Counted from the first letter of the stretch, positions 1-9,055 are shown. The stretch: 64,000 nt of DNA from Kitasatospora indigofera (GCF_014655955.1 NZ_BNBO01000013.1:62001-126000), one strand, 5' to 3'. Numbers and translations are program-made. The notes: generated by a model not told the origin, from the letters alone.

Positions 1-632
1 CCGGCGGCCTGCTCACCGGTGTGCTGATCTACGCCCTGGCCTGGCGCGGCGGGGTGCACGGGCACCGGCTGGTGCTGGTCGGCATCGGCACCGCCGCCAT
101 CCTCACCGGCGTCAACGGCTACCTGCTGACCCGGGCCCAGCTGATGGACGCGGCCCGGGCGGTGCTCTGGCTCACCGGCAGCCTGGACGGGCGCGGCTGG
201 CAGGACGCCTGGCCGCTGCTGGCCGCGACGGCGGTGCTGGTCCCGGTGGTGCTGCTGGGCTGCGGCCGCGCCCTGCGGATGATCGAGATGGGTGACGACG
301 CGGCGAGCGGCCTGGGCATCCGGGTCGAACCGGTGCGCCTGACGCTGCTGGCCTCGGCCGTCCTGCTCGCCTCGCTGGCGGCGGCCGCCGCCGGCCCGGT
401 CTCGTTCGTGGCGCTCACCGCGCCCCAGCTGACCAGGCGGCTGACCCGCGCACCCGGGCCGAACCTGCTCCCCTCGATGTGCACCGGCGCGGCCCTGCTG
501 GTCACCGCGGACTGGGCGGCCCAGCGGCTGTTCACCGGCCACCAGCTGCCGGTCGGCGTGGTGACGGGCGTGCTCGGCGGGGGCTACCTGGTCTGGCTGC
601 TCGCCACCGAGCGCCGGGCGGGCCGGCTGTGA
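1..632 (+). CDS. FecCD-family siderophore ABC importer permease (C-terminal part)
   Basis: The reading frame is open from the left edge, so the true start lies outside the window and about 209 C-terminal residues are seen. They form hydrophobic helices separated by short loops. The segment around [16 protein letters not shown] matches the late-helix region of BtuC/FecD/FhuB-type permeases, where the cytoplasmic coupling loop contacts the ATPase. Such proteins work as membrane dimers that take Fe(III)-siderophores or cobalamin from a lipoprotein receptor. The next gene is the matching ATPase, which supports the call. The binding protein and any partner permease are not visible. The substrate cannot be deduced. 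Confidence 0.9.
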   Translation, partial: GGLLTGVLIYALAWRGGVHGHRLVLVGIGTAAILTGVNGYLLTRAQLMDAARAVLWLTGSLDGRGWQDAWPLLAATAVLVPVVLLGCGRALRMIEMGDDAASGLGIRVEPVRLTLLASAVLLASLAAAAAGPVSFVALTAPQLTRRLTRAPGPNLLPSMCTGAALLVTADWAAQRLFTGHQLPVGVVTGVLGGGYLVWLLATERRAGRL

Positions 633-649
633 ACGGGCCGGCTGTGAAC
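620..649 (+). repeat. 15-bp tandem duplication across a stop codon
   Basis: The unit GGGCCGGCTGTGAAC occurs twice in tandem, followed by a degenerate third copy to about 664. The permease stop TGA (630-632) lies in the first copy. The duplication therefore lengthens the permease-ATPase spacer without changing either protein. Slippage is the likely cause. Confidence 0.6.
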
Positions 650-760
650 GGGCCGGCCGCGAGCGGGCCGTCGCCCCAGGACCTGCCGGGGGACGCCCCG
701 TACCCGGCCACCGCAGGCGAGGGGCACCGCCCCGCCCGCCGGACGAACGGAGAACCCACC

Positions 761-1579
761 ATGGCACCGGACGCCCCACGGCTGAGCGGTACCGCGCTCA
801 CCCTCGCGTACGAGCGGCGGACCATCGCCGAGAACCTCACGGTGGCGATCCCCGACCGGTCCTTCACCGTCATCGTCGGGCCGAACGCCTGCGGCAAGTC
901 CACCCTGCTGCGGGCCCTCTCGCGGACCCTCAAGCCGGCCGCCGGCGCCGTCCTGCTGGACGGTCAGGACATCACCGGCCTGCCCGCCAGGAAGGTGGCC
1001 CGGACGCTCGGCCTGCTGCCGCAGTCCTCGGTCGCCCCGGACGGCATCAGCGTGGCCGAGCTGGTCGCGCGCGGGCGCTACCCGCACCAGGGCCTGCTGC
1101 GGCAGTGGTCCGCGCGGGACGAGACGGTGGTCGAGGAGTCGATGGCGGCGACCGGCGTCGGGGACCTGGCCGACCGGACGGTGGACGAGCTCTCCGGCGG
1201 CCAGCGCCAGCGGGTCTGGATCGCGATGGCGCTCGCCCAGGAGACCCCGCTGCTGCTGCTGGACGAGCCGACCACCTACCTGGACATCGCCCACCAGATC
1301 GAGATCCTCGACCTGTGCGCGCGGCTGCACGAGGAGCAGGGCCGGACGCTGGTCGCCGTCCTGCACGACCTGAACCACGCGGCCCGCTACGCGACCCATC
1401 TGATCGCGATGCGCGAGGGCCGGGTGGTGGCGTCGGGGGCGCCGGCGGAGGTGGTCACCGCCGAGCTGGTGCACGAGGTCTTCGGGCTGCCCTGCCGGGT
1501 GATCGACGATCCGGAGACCGGTACGCCGCTGGTGATCCCGGCGGCCCGCCGGCGGGCCGGGCAGGCCGCCGGGGCCTGA
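761..1579 (+). CDS. FecE-type iron-siderophore ABC transporter ATP-binding protein
   Basis: A 272-residue ABC ATPase that powers the preceding FecCD permease from the cytoplasmic side. Walker A is GPNACGKST near residue 41, the signature is LSGGQRQR, and Walker B is [12 protein letters not shown], followed by the H-loop VLHDLNHA. The order and the Q-loop region fit the FecE/FhuC/BtuD group. ATG 761 is chosen because CGGAG ends 8 bases upstream; the frame is open further upstream but encodes only low-complexity residues. The gene follows the permease by 128 bp, so co-transcription is likely. It ends 19 bp from the convergent c-di-GMP gene. The substrate (ferric siderophore) is inferred from the family. 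Confidence 0.93.
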   Translation: MAPDAPRLSGTALTLAYERRTIAENLTVAIPDRSFTVIVGPNACGKSTLLRALSRTLKPAAGAVLLDGQDITGLPARKVARTLGLLPQSSVAPDGISVAELVARGRYPHQGLLRQWSARDETVVEESMAATGVGDLADRTVDELSGGQRQRVWIAMALAQETPLLLLDEPTTYLDIAHQIEILDLCARLHEEQGRTLVAVLHDLNHAARYATHLIAMREGRVVASGAPAEVVTAELVHEVFGLPCRVIDDPETGTPLVIPAARRRAGQAAGA

Positions 1580-1598
1580 GCCCCGACGGCCCCGGACC

Positions 1599-4500
1599 TC
1601 AGGAGCGGTCGCGTTCCGGCAGGCCGACCAGGGCGGCGTCCTCGCGGACCAGCGCACCGGCCTGCTCGACCGTCAGGGGCTGGGCGAACAGGTAACCCTG
1701 GCCCAGCGGGCAGCCCATCGCGGCGAGCAGGTCCCGTTGGGCGGTGGTCTCGATGCCCTCGGCGATCACCTGGACGCCGAGCGTGTCGGCGATCCGGGTG
1801 ATGCCCTCGACCAGGGCGTACTGCTGCTGGGAGACGCCCAGCCCGTCGATGAAGGACTTGTCGATCTTGAGCAGCGAGATCGGGAACTCCCGCAGGTAGC
1901 TGAGCGAGGAGTAGCCCGTCCCGAAATCGTCGATGGCGATCCGGACGCCGAGGTCGCTGAGGGTGGCCATGTCGGCGCGGACCCGGTCGTCGCGGCGCAT
2001 CAGGATGCTCTCGGTGAGTTCGAGGATCAGCGAGTCCGGCTGGATGCCGGAGGTGTCGATGATCTCCCGGACGACGTCCACGAAGCCGGCGTCGCGGAAC
2101 TGCCGGGCCGAGACGTTCACGCTGACGTGCAGCGGCGCGCGGCCCCGGACGGCGCGCGGGGCGAGGCTGGTCCGCTGCCAGCGGGTGGTCTCGGCGGCGG
2201 CGTGCTCCAGCACCCAGGCGCCGAGCGGCACGATCTGGCCGCTCTCCTCGGCGAGGGCGATGAACTCCTCCGGCGGCACCATGCCCCGGCGGGCGTGCGG
2301 CCAGCGGACCAGTGCCTCGAAGGCCACCAGCCCACCGCCCGCGAGGTCGACGATGGGCTGGTAGTAGAGGGTGAAGGCGGACTCGGAGATGGCCGAGTCG
2401 AGGCTCTCGTTGAGTTCGTGCCGCTCCGCCAGCCCGGCCTGCAGGGCCGGCTGGTACTGGCACCACTGCCGCTTGCCGGAGGCCTTGGCCGAGTAGAGCG
2501 CGAGGTCGGCGTGGCTGAGCAGTTCGGTCGAGTCGACGCTGTCCTCGGTGGTGGCCACGCCGACGCTGGCGGACACCCGGACGGCTCCGGCGCTGAGCCG
2601 GAACGGCTCGGAGAACGCCGCGAGCACGCTGTCGGCGATCCCGCCGACGTCGGCGGGCGAGCGGGCGTCCTCGACCAGCACGGCGAACTCGTCGCCGCCG
2701 AGCCGGGCCGCCGTGTCGGAGGTGCGCAGCGCGGTGGAGACCCGGAGCGAGACGGCGACCAGGAGTTCGTCACCGACGCTGTGGCCCTGGGTGTCGTTGA
2801 CCACCTTGAAGTCGTCGAGGTCGAGGAAGAGCACGCCGGTGACGGTGCCCCGGCGCTCGCTGCGGGTGAGGGCGTGGCTGACCCGGTCCTGGAAGAGCAC
2901 CCGGTTGGCGAGCCCGGTCAGCGAGTCGTGGAAGGCCCGGTGGGTGAGTTCGCGTTCCATCTGCCGCTGGTCGGTGACGTCGCGCAGGGTGAGGACGAGG
3001 CCACCGACCGTCGGGTCCTCCCGGAGGTCGTTGCAGCGCACCTCGACCTCGATGCTCCGGTGGTCGCCGCGCAGCAGCCGCCAGTGTTCGCGCTGCTCGG
3101 AGCGTTCGCGGTCGCCGCGGCGCATCCGGGCCAGCGCGAGGACGACGGCGTGGCTGTCCTCGGGCGGGACGAGGTCGCTCAGCCGGGTGCCGCCCAGGCC
3201 GGGGTGGCCGAGCACCCGCTCGGCCGAGGAGCTGGCGTACCGGACGCTGTCGTCCTCGTTGAGGATCAGGATGACGTCGGAGGCGCTCTGCACCAGGGTG
3301 CGGAAGTAGGCCTCGCTGTTGCGGGCGTTGATCTCCTGGCTGAGGATCACCCGCTCGACGGCGAGTGCCGACTGGGCGGCGAGGATCTCCAGCGAGCTGC
3401 GTAACGCGGCGAGCCGCTGGTCGGTCCCGCCGACGATCAGCACGCCGACCAGGGCGTTCCCGGAGGGGCGTTCCTCCAGGGCGAGCGGGCAGACCAGCGC
3501 GCGGGGCATGCCGTCGAGCACCTTGGCCAGGTCGCCGCTGAACGTCTCGGCCGGTACCAGCCGGGACCCCTTGGCGTCGGCCGAGGCCGGCAGCTGCGGC
3601 AGCCCCTCGTCGGCCAGGCTGCCGCCTTCGCCGACGGCGAGGGTGGCGACGTGGTGGGGGGTGTCGGGCATCAGGGTGGAGACGGCGGTGCGGACGGCTT
3701 CGGTGACCTCGTCCACCGTGACCGCCGAGGTGAGTTCGGCGCCGGCGGCCCGCAGGACGCGTTCGCGTTCGAGTGCCTGCCGGTGGACCAGCACCACGCC
3801 GGAGAGCCGGGCCAGGACGAGCAGGAAGAGGACGGCCGAGAAGGCCGCGATCACCCCGGCGTGGCTGGAGTCCCCGTGGGACACCTCGATCAGCAGCACG
3901 GCGGGCGCGATCAGCGAGGCGAAGGCGAGCAGGGCGATCCGGCCGCGGGTGATGTGGGTGGGCTGGACCGGGATCGGCTCGGTGAGCTCGACCATCGAGG
4001 GGTGCAGGGCGGCGGCGCCCCAGAGCGCGTAGAAGGCGGCCCAGCCCAGGTCGACCGGGGTGCCGATGCTCCACGTGCCGTGCAGCTGGATGAGCCCGTA
4101 GAGCACGTCGGAGACCAGGATGCCGATGGTGCCGGCGGTCAGCAGCTGGAGCGAGCGGCTCTTGCCGCCTCTGGGGACGAGCAGGCGCAGCAGCATGGCC
4201 AGCACCAGGACGTCGCCGAGCGGGTAGGCGATCGAGATGGCCTTCTGCACCCACGTCAGCTCGGGGTCGCGGGCGTAGGGGAGGATCAGGTAGATCCAGG
4301 AGAGCAGCGCCAGACCGACCGTCAGGGTCAGTGCGTCGATGAGGCTGCCGCGGTCCTGATGTGCCGTCCGCCACCGGATGAACCCGAGGACGCCAGCCGC
4401 GTAGAGCAGGAACTCGGCGAGGTAGGCGCCGTCGGCGATGGACGGGAAATTCGTCTGGTGGAGGTAATCGGTCTGGATGACCTGGACGACCTCGCCCGCC

Positions 4501-4712
4501 GTGAAACTGAAATTGGCGGCGGCCAGGAAATACCAAGGGAGCGCGTGCGCGGGGCGGTTGATCCGGGCCCCGGCGATGATGGCGGCGACTCCGCTGAGTC
4601 CGATTCCCGTCCACCAGATGATGCGTTTTTCCGGGAACAGGTAATAGATGACGGTGAGAAGTATCATCCAGGCGAAGTAACAGGCCATCAGGCGCTGTCG
4701 GCGAGCTGTCAA
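1599..4712 (-). CDS. Membrane GAF-PAS-GGDEF-EAL cyclic-di-GMP turnover protein
   Basis: A bifunctional c-di-GMP enzyme of about 1037 residues. The N-terminal ~310 residues contain about ten hydrophobic helices. A GAF-like region, a PAS domain (starting near FRTLVQSASDVILIL), a GGDEF and an EAL domain follow. The synthase site is intact (RLGGDEFAVL, near residue 671). An inhibitory RxxD site (RTSD) sits five residues before GGDEF. The EAL side is also intact: FEALVRW near 798, ELTES, IDDFGTGYSSL, IAEGIET. The protein could therefore both make and degrade c-di-GMP, which controls development in Streptomyces through BldD. The architecture resembles the ten-TM CdgF type. The start is TTG 4712, preceded by GGGGGAG; an ATG at 4760 is an alternative. 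It is divergent from the NRPS gene. Confidence 0.9.
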   Translation of the reverse strand: MTARRQRLMACYFAWMILLTVIYYLFPEKRIIWWTGIGLSGVAAIIAGARINRPAHALPWYFLAAANFSFTAGEVVQVIQTDYLHQTNFPSIADGAYLAEFLLYAAGVLGFIRWRTAHQDRGSLIDALTLTVGLALLSWIYLILPYARDPELTWVQKAISIAYPLGDVLVLAMLLRLLVPRGGKSRSLQLLTAGTIGILVSDVLYGLIQLHGTWSIGTPVDLGWAAFYALWGAAALHPSMVELTEPIPVQPTHITRGRIALLAFASLIAPAVLLIEVSHGDSSHAGVIAAFSAVLFLLVLARLSGVVLVHRQALERERVLRAAGAELTSAVTVDEVTEAVRTAVSTLMPDTPHHVATLAVGEGGSLADEGLPQLPASADAKGSRLVPAETFSGDLAKVLDGMPRALVCPLALEERPSGNALVGVLIVGGTDQRLAALRSSLEILAAQSALAVERVILSQEINARNSEAYFRTLVQSASDVILILNEDDSVRYASSSAERVLGHPGLGGTRLSDLVPPEDSHAVVLALARMRRGDRERSEQREHWRLLRGDHRSIEVEVRCNDLREDPTVGGLVLTLRDVTDQRQMERELTHRAFHDSLTGLANRVLFQDRVSHALTRSERRGTVTGVLFLDLDDFKVVNDTQGHSVGDELLVAVSLRVSTALRTSDTAARLGGDEFAVLVEDARSPADVGGIADSVLAAFSEPFRLSAGAVRVSASVGVATTEDSVDSTELLSHADLALYSAKASGKRQWCQYQPALQAGLAERHELNESLDSAISESAFTLYYQPIVDLAGGGLVAFEALVRWPHARRGMVPPEEFIALAEESGQIVPLGAWVLEHAAAETTRWQRTSLAPRAVRGRAPLHVSVNVSARQFRDAGFVDVVREIIDTSGIQPDSLILELTESILMRRDDRVRADMATLSDLGVRIAIDDFGTGYSSLSYLREFPISLLKIDKSFIDGLGVSQQQYALVEGITRIADTLGVQVIAEGIETTAQRDLLAAMGCPLGQGYLFAQPLTVEQAGALVREDAALVGLPERDRS

Positions 4713-4851
4713 CGCATTCTCCCCCCTGTGCGGAGCTGATCCGCGGGAAGATCGATGCATGGAGGTCGGTCACTTGTCGGGCCCACTTATGATACACAAC
4801 CCGACATTGCTGGATATAGTCGAGGAAGTGGGCCGCCGCTGACGGCGGGCC
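4713..4851. promoter_or_regulatory. Divergent promoter region between the c-di-GMP gene and the NRPS
   Basis: The 4783-4830 stretch is clearly AT-richer than its surroundings. It carries TATGAT (4788-4793) and TATAGT (near 4814), which resemble -10 elements, but no convincing -35 partner at standard spacing. Both genes must start from this short region. The individual promoters are not resolved. Confidence 0.4.
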
Positions 4852-7800
4852 ATGCACGGTCAGTATTCCCTCGTATGCATGCCGAGGTCTGGGCCAGTGG
4901 ACACGTCCAAGCTTTCCCGGCCGCACAATTCCGGGCTCAATGCCGTACTTCTCGGCGGTGGTGGCCAGTACACGATCTGGCCGGGTCACTTAACGGTCCC
5001 GGCCGGTTGGCGCAGGGTGTACGGGCCGGCCCCGCTCTCCGCCTGCCGCGCCGAGGTGCGTGGCCGGTGGGCGGACGCGCTGCCCCCCGGTTCCCGGCAG
5101 GCGTCGGTCCGTCCTTCCGGGCCGCGGGGGCTGAACGGGTCCGGCGGCCCGGACGGGTCCGGGCCCGCCGGCCGGCGCCCGCTGGTCCGGGCCGCGGCCG
5201 CCGGCGTTCCCGAGCTGTTCCGGCGGACGGCCGCGCGCCACCCGGACGGCGTCGCGGTGGTCGCGGAGGACGGCGAGATCCGGTACGGCGAGCTGGACGC
5301 CCGCAGCGACCGGCTGGCCCTGCGGCTGCGCGAGCTGGGGGTGCGGGCCGGGACGGTCGTCCCGGTCTGCCTGGAGCGCGGCATCGACATGGTGTCCGCG
5401 CTGCTGGCCGCGCTGAAGGCGGGCGGCGCGTTCCTGTCGCTCGACCCGGCGCACCCGGACCGCCGGCTGCGCCAGCTGATCGAGGACGCCCGGGCCCGGT
5501 TCGTGGTGACCAACGCCGACCAGGCCTGGCGGTTCCGGACCTGCGCCCTCACCCCGCTGCTGGCCGAGGAGCACCGGGCGCCGCTGCCCGGTCCGGGGCC
5601 GGTCGACGTCGCGGCGCCGGGCGACCTGGCCTATCTGATGTACACCTCCGGCACGACCGGCACGCCCAAGGGCGTCCTGGTCGGGCACGGCGCGCTGGCG
5701 CAGTCGCTGACCAGGGTCGGCGCCGCGTACGGCCTGACCCCGGACGACCGGGTGCTGCAGCTCGCCGCCCTGGGCTTCGACACCTCGGTGGAGCAGATCT
5801 TCACGCCGCTGCTGCACGGCGCCACCCTGGTGCTCGGCGGCCGCCGCACCTGGGCCCCGACCGAGCTGCTGGCCCGGCTGCCGGAGCTCGGCGTCACGGT
5901 GGCGGACCTGACGCCCGCGTACTGGCACCAGTTCCTGCGGATGGCCGAGCACGGCGGCCCGCGCGAGAGCGGGCTGCGCCTGCTGGTGGTCGGCGGGGAC
6001 AGCCTGCGGGCCGACGACTGCCGGGCCTCGCTGCGGCTGCTGCCCGGCACCCGGCTGGTCAACGCGTACGGCCTGACCGAGACGGTGATCACCTCCACGC
6101 TGTGCGAGGTCACCGAGGACCTGCTCGCCCCGGAGCCCGCGCCCGTCCCGATCGGGACGCCGCTGCCGGGCACCGAGGTGTACGTGCTGGACGGGGCCCT
6201 GCGTCCGGTGGCGCCGGGCGAGCGGGGCGAGGTCTTCATCGGCGGCGGGGTGCTGGCCCGCGGCTACTGGCGGCGTCCCGAGCTGACCGCCGAGCTGTTC
6301 CTGCCGGACCCGTTCACCGACGAGCCGGGCGCGCGGATGTACCGCACGGGGGACACCGGGCGCCGCCGGCCCGACGGGCGGCTGGAGCTCTTCGGACGGA
6401 CCGACCAGCAGGTGAAGGTGCTGGGCTTCCGGGTCGACCCGGGCGAGGTCGAGTCGGCCCTCGCCTCGCACCCGGCGGTCGGCCAGGCCAGGGTGGTCGC
6501 GGTGGGCCGGCCCGAGGGCGGGCGGGTGCTGACGGCGTACTTCACCCTGCACAGCCCGGCCAGGGCCGACACCTTCCACCGGGGGGTGCGGGCCTACCTG
6601 TCCGCGCGGCTGCCGGAGCACATGGTCCCGGCCGCGTTCGTGCACGTCGACCGGATCCCGGCCGAGCCGGACGGCAAGGACCTGCTGCGCCCCTCGCCCC
6701 CGGACGTGGCCCGCAGCGGCAGCGGGACGGCGGTCGAGGCCGGGCTGGCGCACCTCTGGTGCGAGCTGCTGGGCGTGGAGCGGGTCGGCCCGGACGACGA
6801 CTTCTTCGCCCTCGGCGGCAATTCGCTGATCGCGATGGAGATGCTGGCGCGGGCCCGGATCCTGTTCGGGATCGGCGTCACCCAGATCCGGTTCCTGACC
6901 AGGTCGCTGCTGCACCACCCGACGCTGCGGGCCTTCGCCGAGGTGACCAGGTCGGCCCGGACGGGCACGCCCGGCGAGGCCTCCCAGCCGGTGGACTTCG
7001 TCGCGGAGGCCGCCCTGGACGTCCCGGTCCGCCGGGGGCTCGGGCCCGAGCCGCGCTGGCGGGACCCGGCCGAGATCCTGCTGACCGGCGCCACCGGGTT
7101 CTGCGGTGCGCACCTGCTGGCCACCCTGCTGGAGACGACCGGTGCCAGGGTCCACTGCCTGGTCCGGGCGGCGGACGAGGAGCAGGGCCTGGAGCGGATC
7201 CGGGCGGCGCAGCGCCGGTTCCTGCGCCGCGAGCCGGTCACCGACCGGGTCGTCCCGCTGCTCGGGGACCTCACCCGGCCGAGGCTGGGCCTGTCCGAGG
7301 AGCGGTTCGAGGAGCTGGCCGCGCGGGTCGACGTGATCCACCACTGCGGCGGGCAGGTCAACTTCATCTACCCCTACCAGGACCTCCGGGCGGCCAACGT
7401 CGGCGGCACCCGGGAGGTGCTCCGGCTCGCGGGCCACGCCCGGGCGATCCCGGTGCACTACGTGTCGAGCATGGCCGTCCTGGCGGGCTTCGGCCCGGCC
7501 GGCGTCCCGGAGGTCACCGAGGACACCCCGCTCGGCCACCCCGAGCTGCTGTCGGTGGGGTACGTGGAGAGCAAGTGGGTGGCCGAGGCGCTGCTGCACA
7601 ACGCGGCGGCGGCCGGCCTGCCGGTGGCCGTCCACCGGGCCGACGACGTCACCGGGGACCTGGCGACCGGCGCGATGAACACCGGGACGGAGGTCTGCGC
7701 GATGATCAAGTTCATCGCGGAGAGCGGGGTCTGCCCGGACGTCGAGCTGTGGCTGGACTTCGTCCCCGCCGACCGGTTCGCCCGGGCGGTCGCGCACATC

Positions 7801-8202
7801 GCCGCGCACCGGCCGGCCGTCGGCGAGGTCTACCACCTCACCAACCCGCGCCACGCGGTGCTGGGGGACCTCGCCGACCGGCTGCGGTCCCGCGGCTACC
7901 CGGTCGAGCTGCTCCCGTACCCGGCGTGGGTGCACCGGCTGGTGCGGTTCGCGGCCGGGCACCCGACGCACCCGATGACGCCGTTCGTCCCGCTGTTCGT
8001 GGACCGGTGCAGCGGCGCCGACCTGTCGATCAGCGAGATGTACTTCCGGCCGACGCTGCCGCTGTTCGCCCGGGGCAGGGCGGAACGGGCCCTGCGGGAC
8101 GGCGGGATCGAGTTCCCCCCGGTGGACGCCGCGCTGCTGGACCTCTACCTCGACGACCTGCTGGACGCCGGCTTCCTGGAGCCGCCGCGGCCGGCGTCCT
8201 GA
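4852..8202 (+). CDS. MbtH-A-T-R nonribosomal peptide synthetase with terminal thioester reductase, no C domain
   Basis: About 1116 residues. Residues ~25-85 look like a fused MbtH-like domain (GQYTIWP, then VPAGW, a Cys and a Trp). An adenylation domain spans ~112-620, with A3 YTSGTTGTPKG, A5 NAYGLTET, A7 YRTGDTG and A8 GRTDQQVKVLGFR. A carrier domain carries FFALGGNSL (Ser attachment site). A reductase occupies ~740-1110, with LLTGATGFCG and the Tyr-Lys pair in YVESK. There is no condensation or thioesterase domain. The module should therefore activate, tether and reductively release one amino acid as an aldehyde. Pocket positions read by eye as D-T-E-D-V-G-A-I-T-K, suggesting a basic residue. 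The Aat homologue starts 16 bp after the stop. The exact start is uncertain because ATG 4852 has no clear Shine-Dalgarno; ATG 4879 or GTG 4897 are alternatives. Confidence 0.92.
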   Translation: MHGQYSLVCMPRSGPVDTSKLSRPHNSGLNAVLLGGGGQYTIWPGHLTVPAGWRRVYGPAPLSACRAEVRGRWADALPPGSRQASVRPSGPRGLNGSGGPDGSGPAGRRPLVRAAAAGVPELFRRTAARHPDGVAVVAEDGEIRYGELDARSDRLALRLRELGVRAGTVVPVCLERGIDMVSALLAALKAGGAFLSLDPAHPDRRLRQLIEDARARFVVTNADQAWRFRTCALTPLLAEEHRAPLPGPGPVDVAAPGDLAYLMYTSGTTGTPKGVLVGHGALAQSLTRVGAAYGLTPDDRVLQLAALGFDTSVEQIFTPLLHGATLVLGGRRTWAPTELLARLPELGVTVADLTPAYWHQFLRMAEHGGPRESGLRLLVVGGDSLRADDCRASLRLLPGTRLVNAYGLTETVITSTLCEVTEDLLAPEPAPVPIGTPLPGTEVYVLDGALRPVAPGERGEVFIGGGVLARGYWRRPELTAELFLPDPFTDEPGARMYRTGDTGRRRPDGRLELFGRTDQQVKVLGFRVDPGEVESALASHPAVGQARVVAVGRPEGGRVLTAYFTLHSPARADTFHRGVRAYLSARLPEHMVPAAFVHVDRIPAEPDGKDLLRPSPPDVARSGSGTAVEAGLAHLWCELLGVERVGPDDDFFALGGNSLIAMEMLARARILFGIGVTQIRFLTRSLLHHPTLRAFAEVTRSARTGTPGEASQPVDFVAEAALDVPVRRGLGPEPRWRDPAEILLTGATGFCGAHLLATLLETTGARVHCLVRAADEEQGLERIRAAQRRFLRREPVTDRVVPLLGDLTRPRLGLSEERFEELAARVDVIHHCGGQVNFIYPYQDLRAANVGGTREVLRLAGHARAIPVHYVSSMAVLAGFGPAGVPEVTEDTPLGHPELLSVGYVESKWVAEALLHNAAAAGLPVAVHRADDVTGDLATGAMNTGTEVCAMIKFIAESGVCPDVELWLDFVPADRFARAVAHIAAHRPAVGEVYHLTNPRHAVLGDLADRLRSRGYPVELLPYPAWVHRLVRFAAGHPTHPMTPFVPLFVDRCSGADLSISEMYFRPTLPLFARGRAERALRDGGIEFPPVDAALLDLYLDDLLDAGFLEPPRPAS

Positions 8203-8218
8203 GGACGGGGGCGGGCGG

Positions 8219-9055
8219 ATGGTGGTGCGGCACGGGACGTGGAACTCGGTCGACCTTCTGGCCGTGCCCGCGGACGCCCCGGCGGCGTTCTGCGCCGACC
8301 TGAGCCCGGAGGGCCTGCTGGCGGGCTACCGGGCGGGCGCCTATCCGATGCCCGCCGAGGACGAGTACGCGCGCTACCTCAGCGAGGCCCGCTTCGAGGA
8401 CCTGGTGGCCACCGGGGACATCCCGGTGGTCGGCACGGCCGGCGACGACGTGCCGTACGAGGTCGCCTGGTGGTCGCCGGACCCGCGCCCGGTGATCGCG
8501 CCGGCCGCGGCCCGGACCGGGCGCCGGCTGAGCCGGGCCCTGCGCAACCGGCTCCGGTGGTCGACGACCGTGGACACGGCCTTCGGCCGGGTGGTCGACG
8601 AGTGCCGGGCCGGCCGGGTGCCGCGCTGGCTGACCGACCCGCTCAAGGAGGGCCTGTGCGAGCTGCACCGGGCGGGCAGCGCGCACAGCGTCGAGGTGTG
8701 GGAGGACGGCGAGCTGATCGGCGGCGCCTTCGGGGTGCGGGTCGGCCCGGTGCTCAGCCTGGACTCGATGTTCCACCGCCGCCCGGGCGCGGCCCGGGTC
8801 GCGATCGCCGATCTCGGGGCCCGCTTCGCGGAGGCGGGCGGGGAACTGCTGGACGCGCAGTGGGACAGCCCGGCGGTCCGCAGCCTGGGCGGCAGCCCGA
8901 TGCCGCGGGCCTGGTACCTGGAGCTGCTGCGCTCCGGCCGGGGGGCGCCGCCGCGGGGCGGCACGCGGACGGCGGGGGAGCCGGGGAAGCCCGGTCCGCC
9001 GGAGGAGCCGGGCCCGCCGGACGAGCCGGACCCGCAGGGGCCGTCGGCAGGCTGA
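8219..9055 (+). CDS. Leucyl/phenylalanyl-tRNA-protein transferase (Aat) homologue, probable peptide-forming enzyme
   Basis: A 278-residue protein of the Aat family, which normally moves Leu/Phe from aminoacyl-tRNA to the N-terminus of Arg/Lys-starting proteins. Family landmarks are DLSPEGLLAGYRAGAYPMP, WWSPDPRPV, the Trp in RWLTDP, AHSVEVWEDGELIGG and LLDAQWD. The family motif GESMF reads LDSMF here, so the catalytic Glu is replaced by Asp. The Asp and Gln of the D-x-Q motif remain. A Pro/Gly-rich tail of about 40 residues extends beyond the family length. It starts 16 bp after the NRPS with a G-rich ribosome site, so it is almost certainly co-transcribed. From this context it probably aminoacylates the NRPS-bound or released amino acid rather than proteins, but a normal N-end-rule role is not excluded. 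Confidence 0.85.
   Translation: MVVRHGTWNSVDLLAVPADAPAAFCADLSPEGLLAGYRAGAYPMPAEDEYARYLSEARFEDLVATGDIPVVGTAGDDVPYEVAWWSPDPRPVIAPAAARTGRRLSRALRNRLRWSTTVDTAFGRVVDECRAGRVPRWLTDPLKEGLCELHRAGSAHSVEVWEDGELIGGAFGVRVGPVLSLDSMFHRRPGAARVAIADLGARFAEAGGELLDAQWDSPAVRSLGGSPMPRAWYLELLRSGRGAPPRGGTRTAGEPGKPGPPEEPGPPDEPDPQGPSAG

Noticed and set aside
1737..3404. Long plus-strand open frame opposite the c-di-GMP gene
   Set aside because: It is Gly/Asp/Glu/Val-rich, typical of antisense frames of GC-rich genes.
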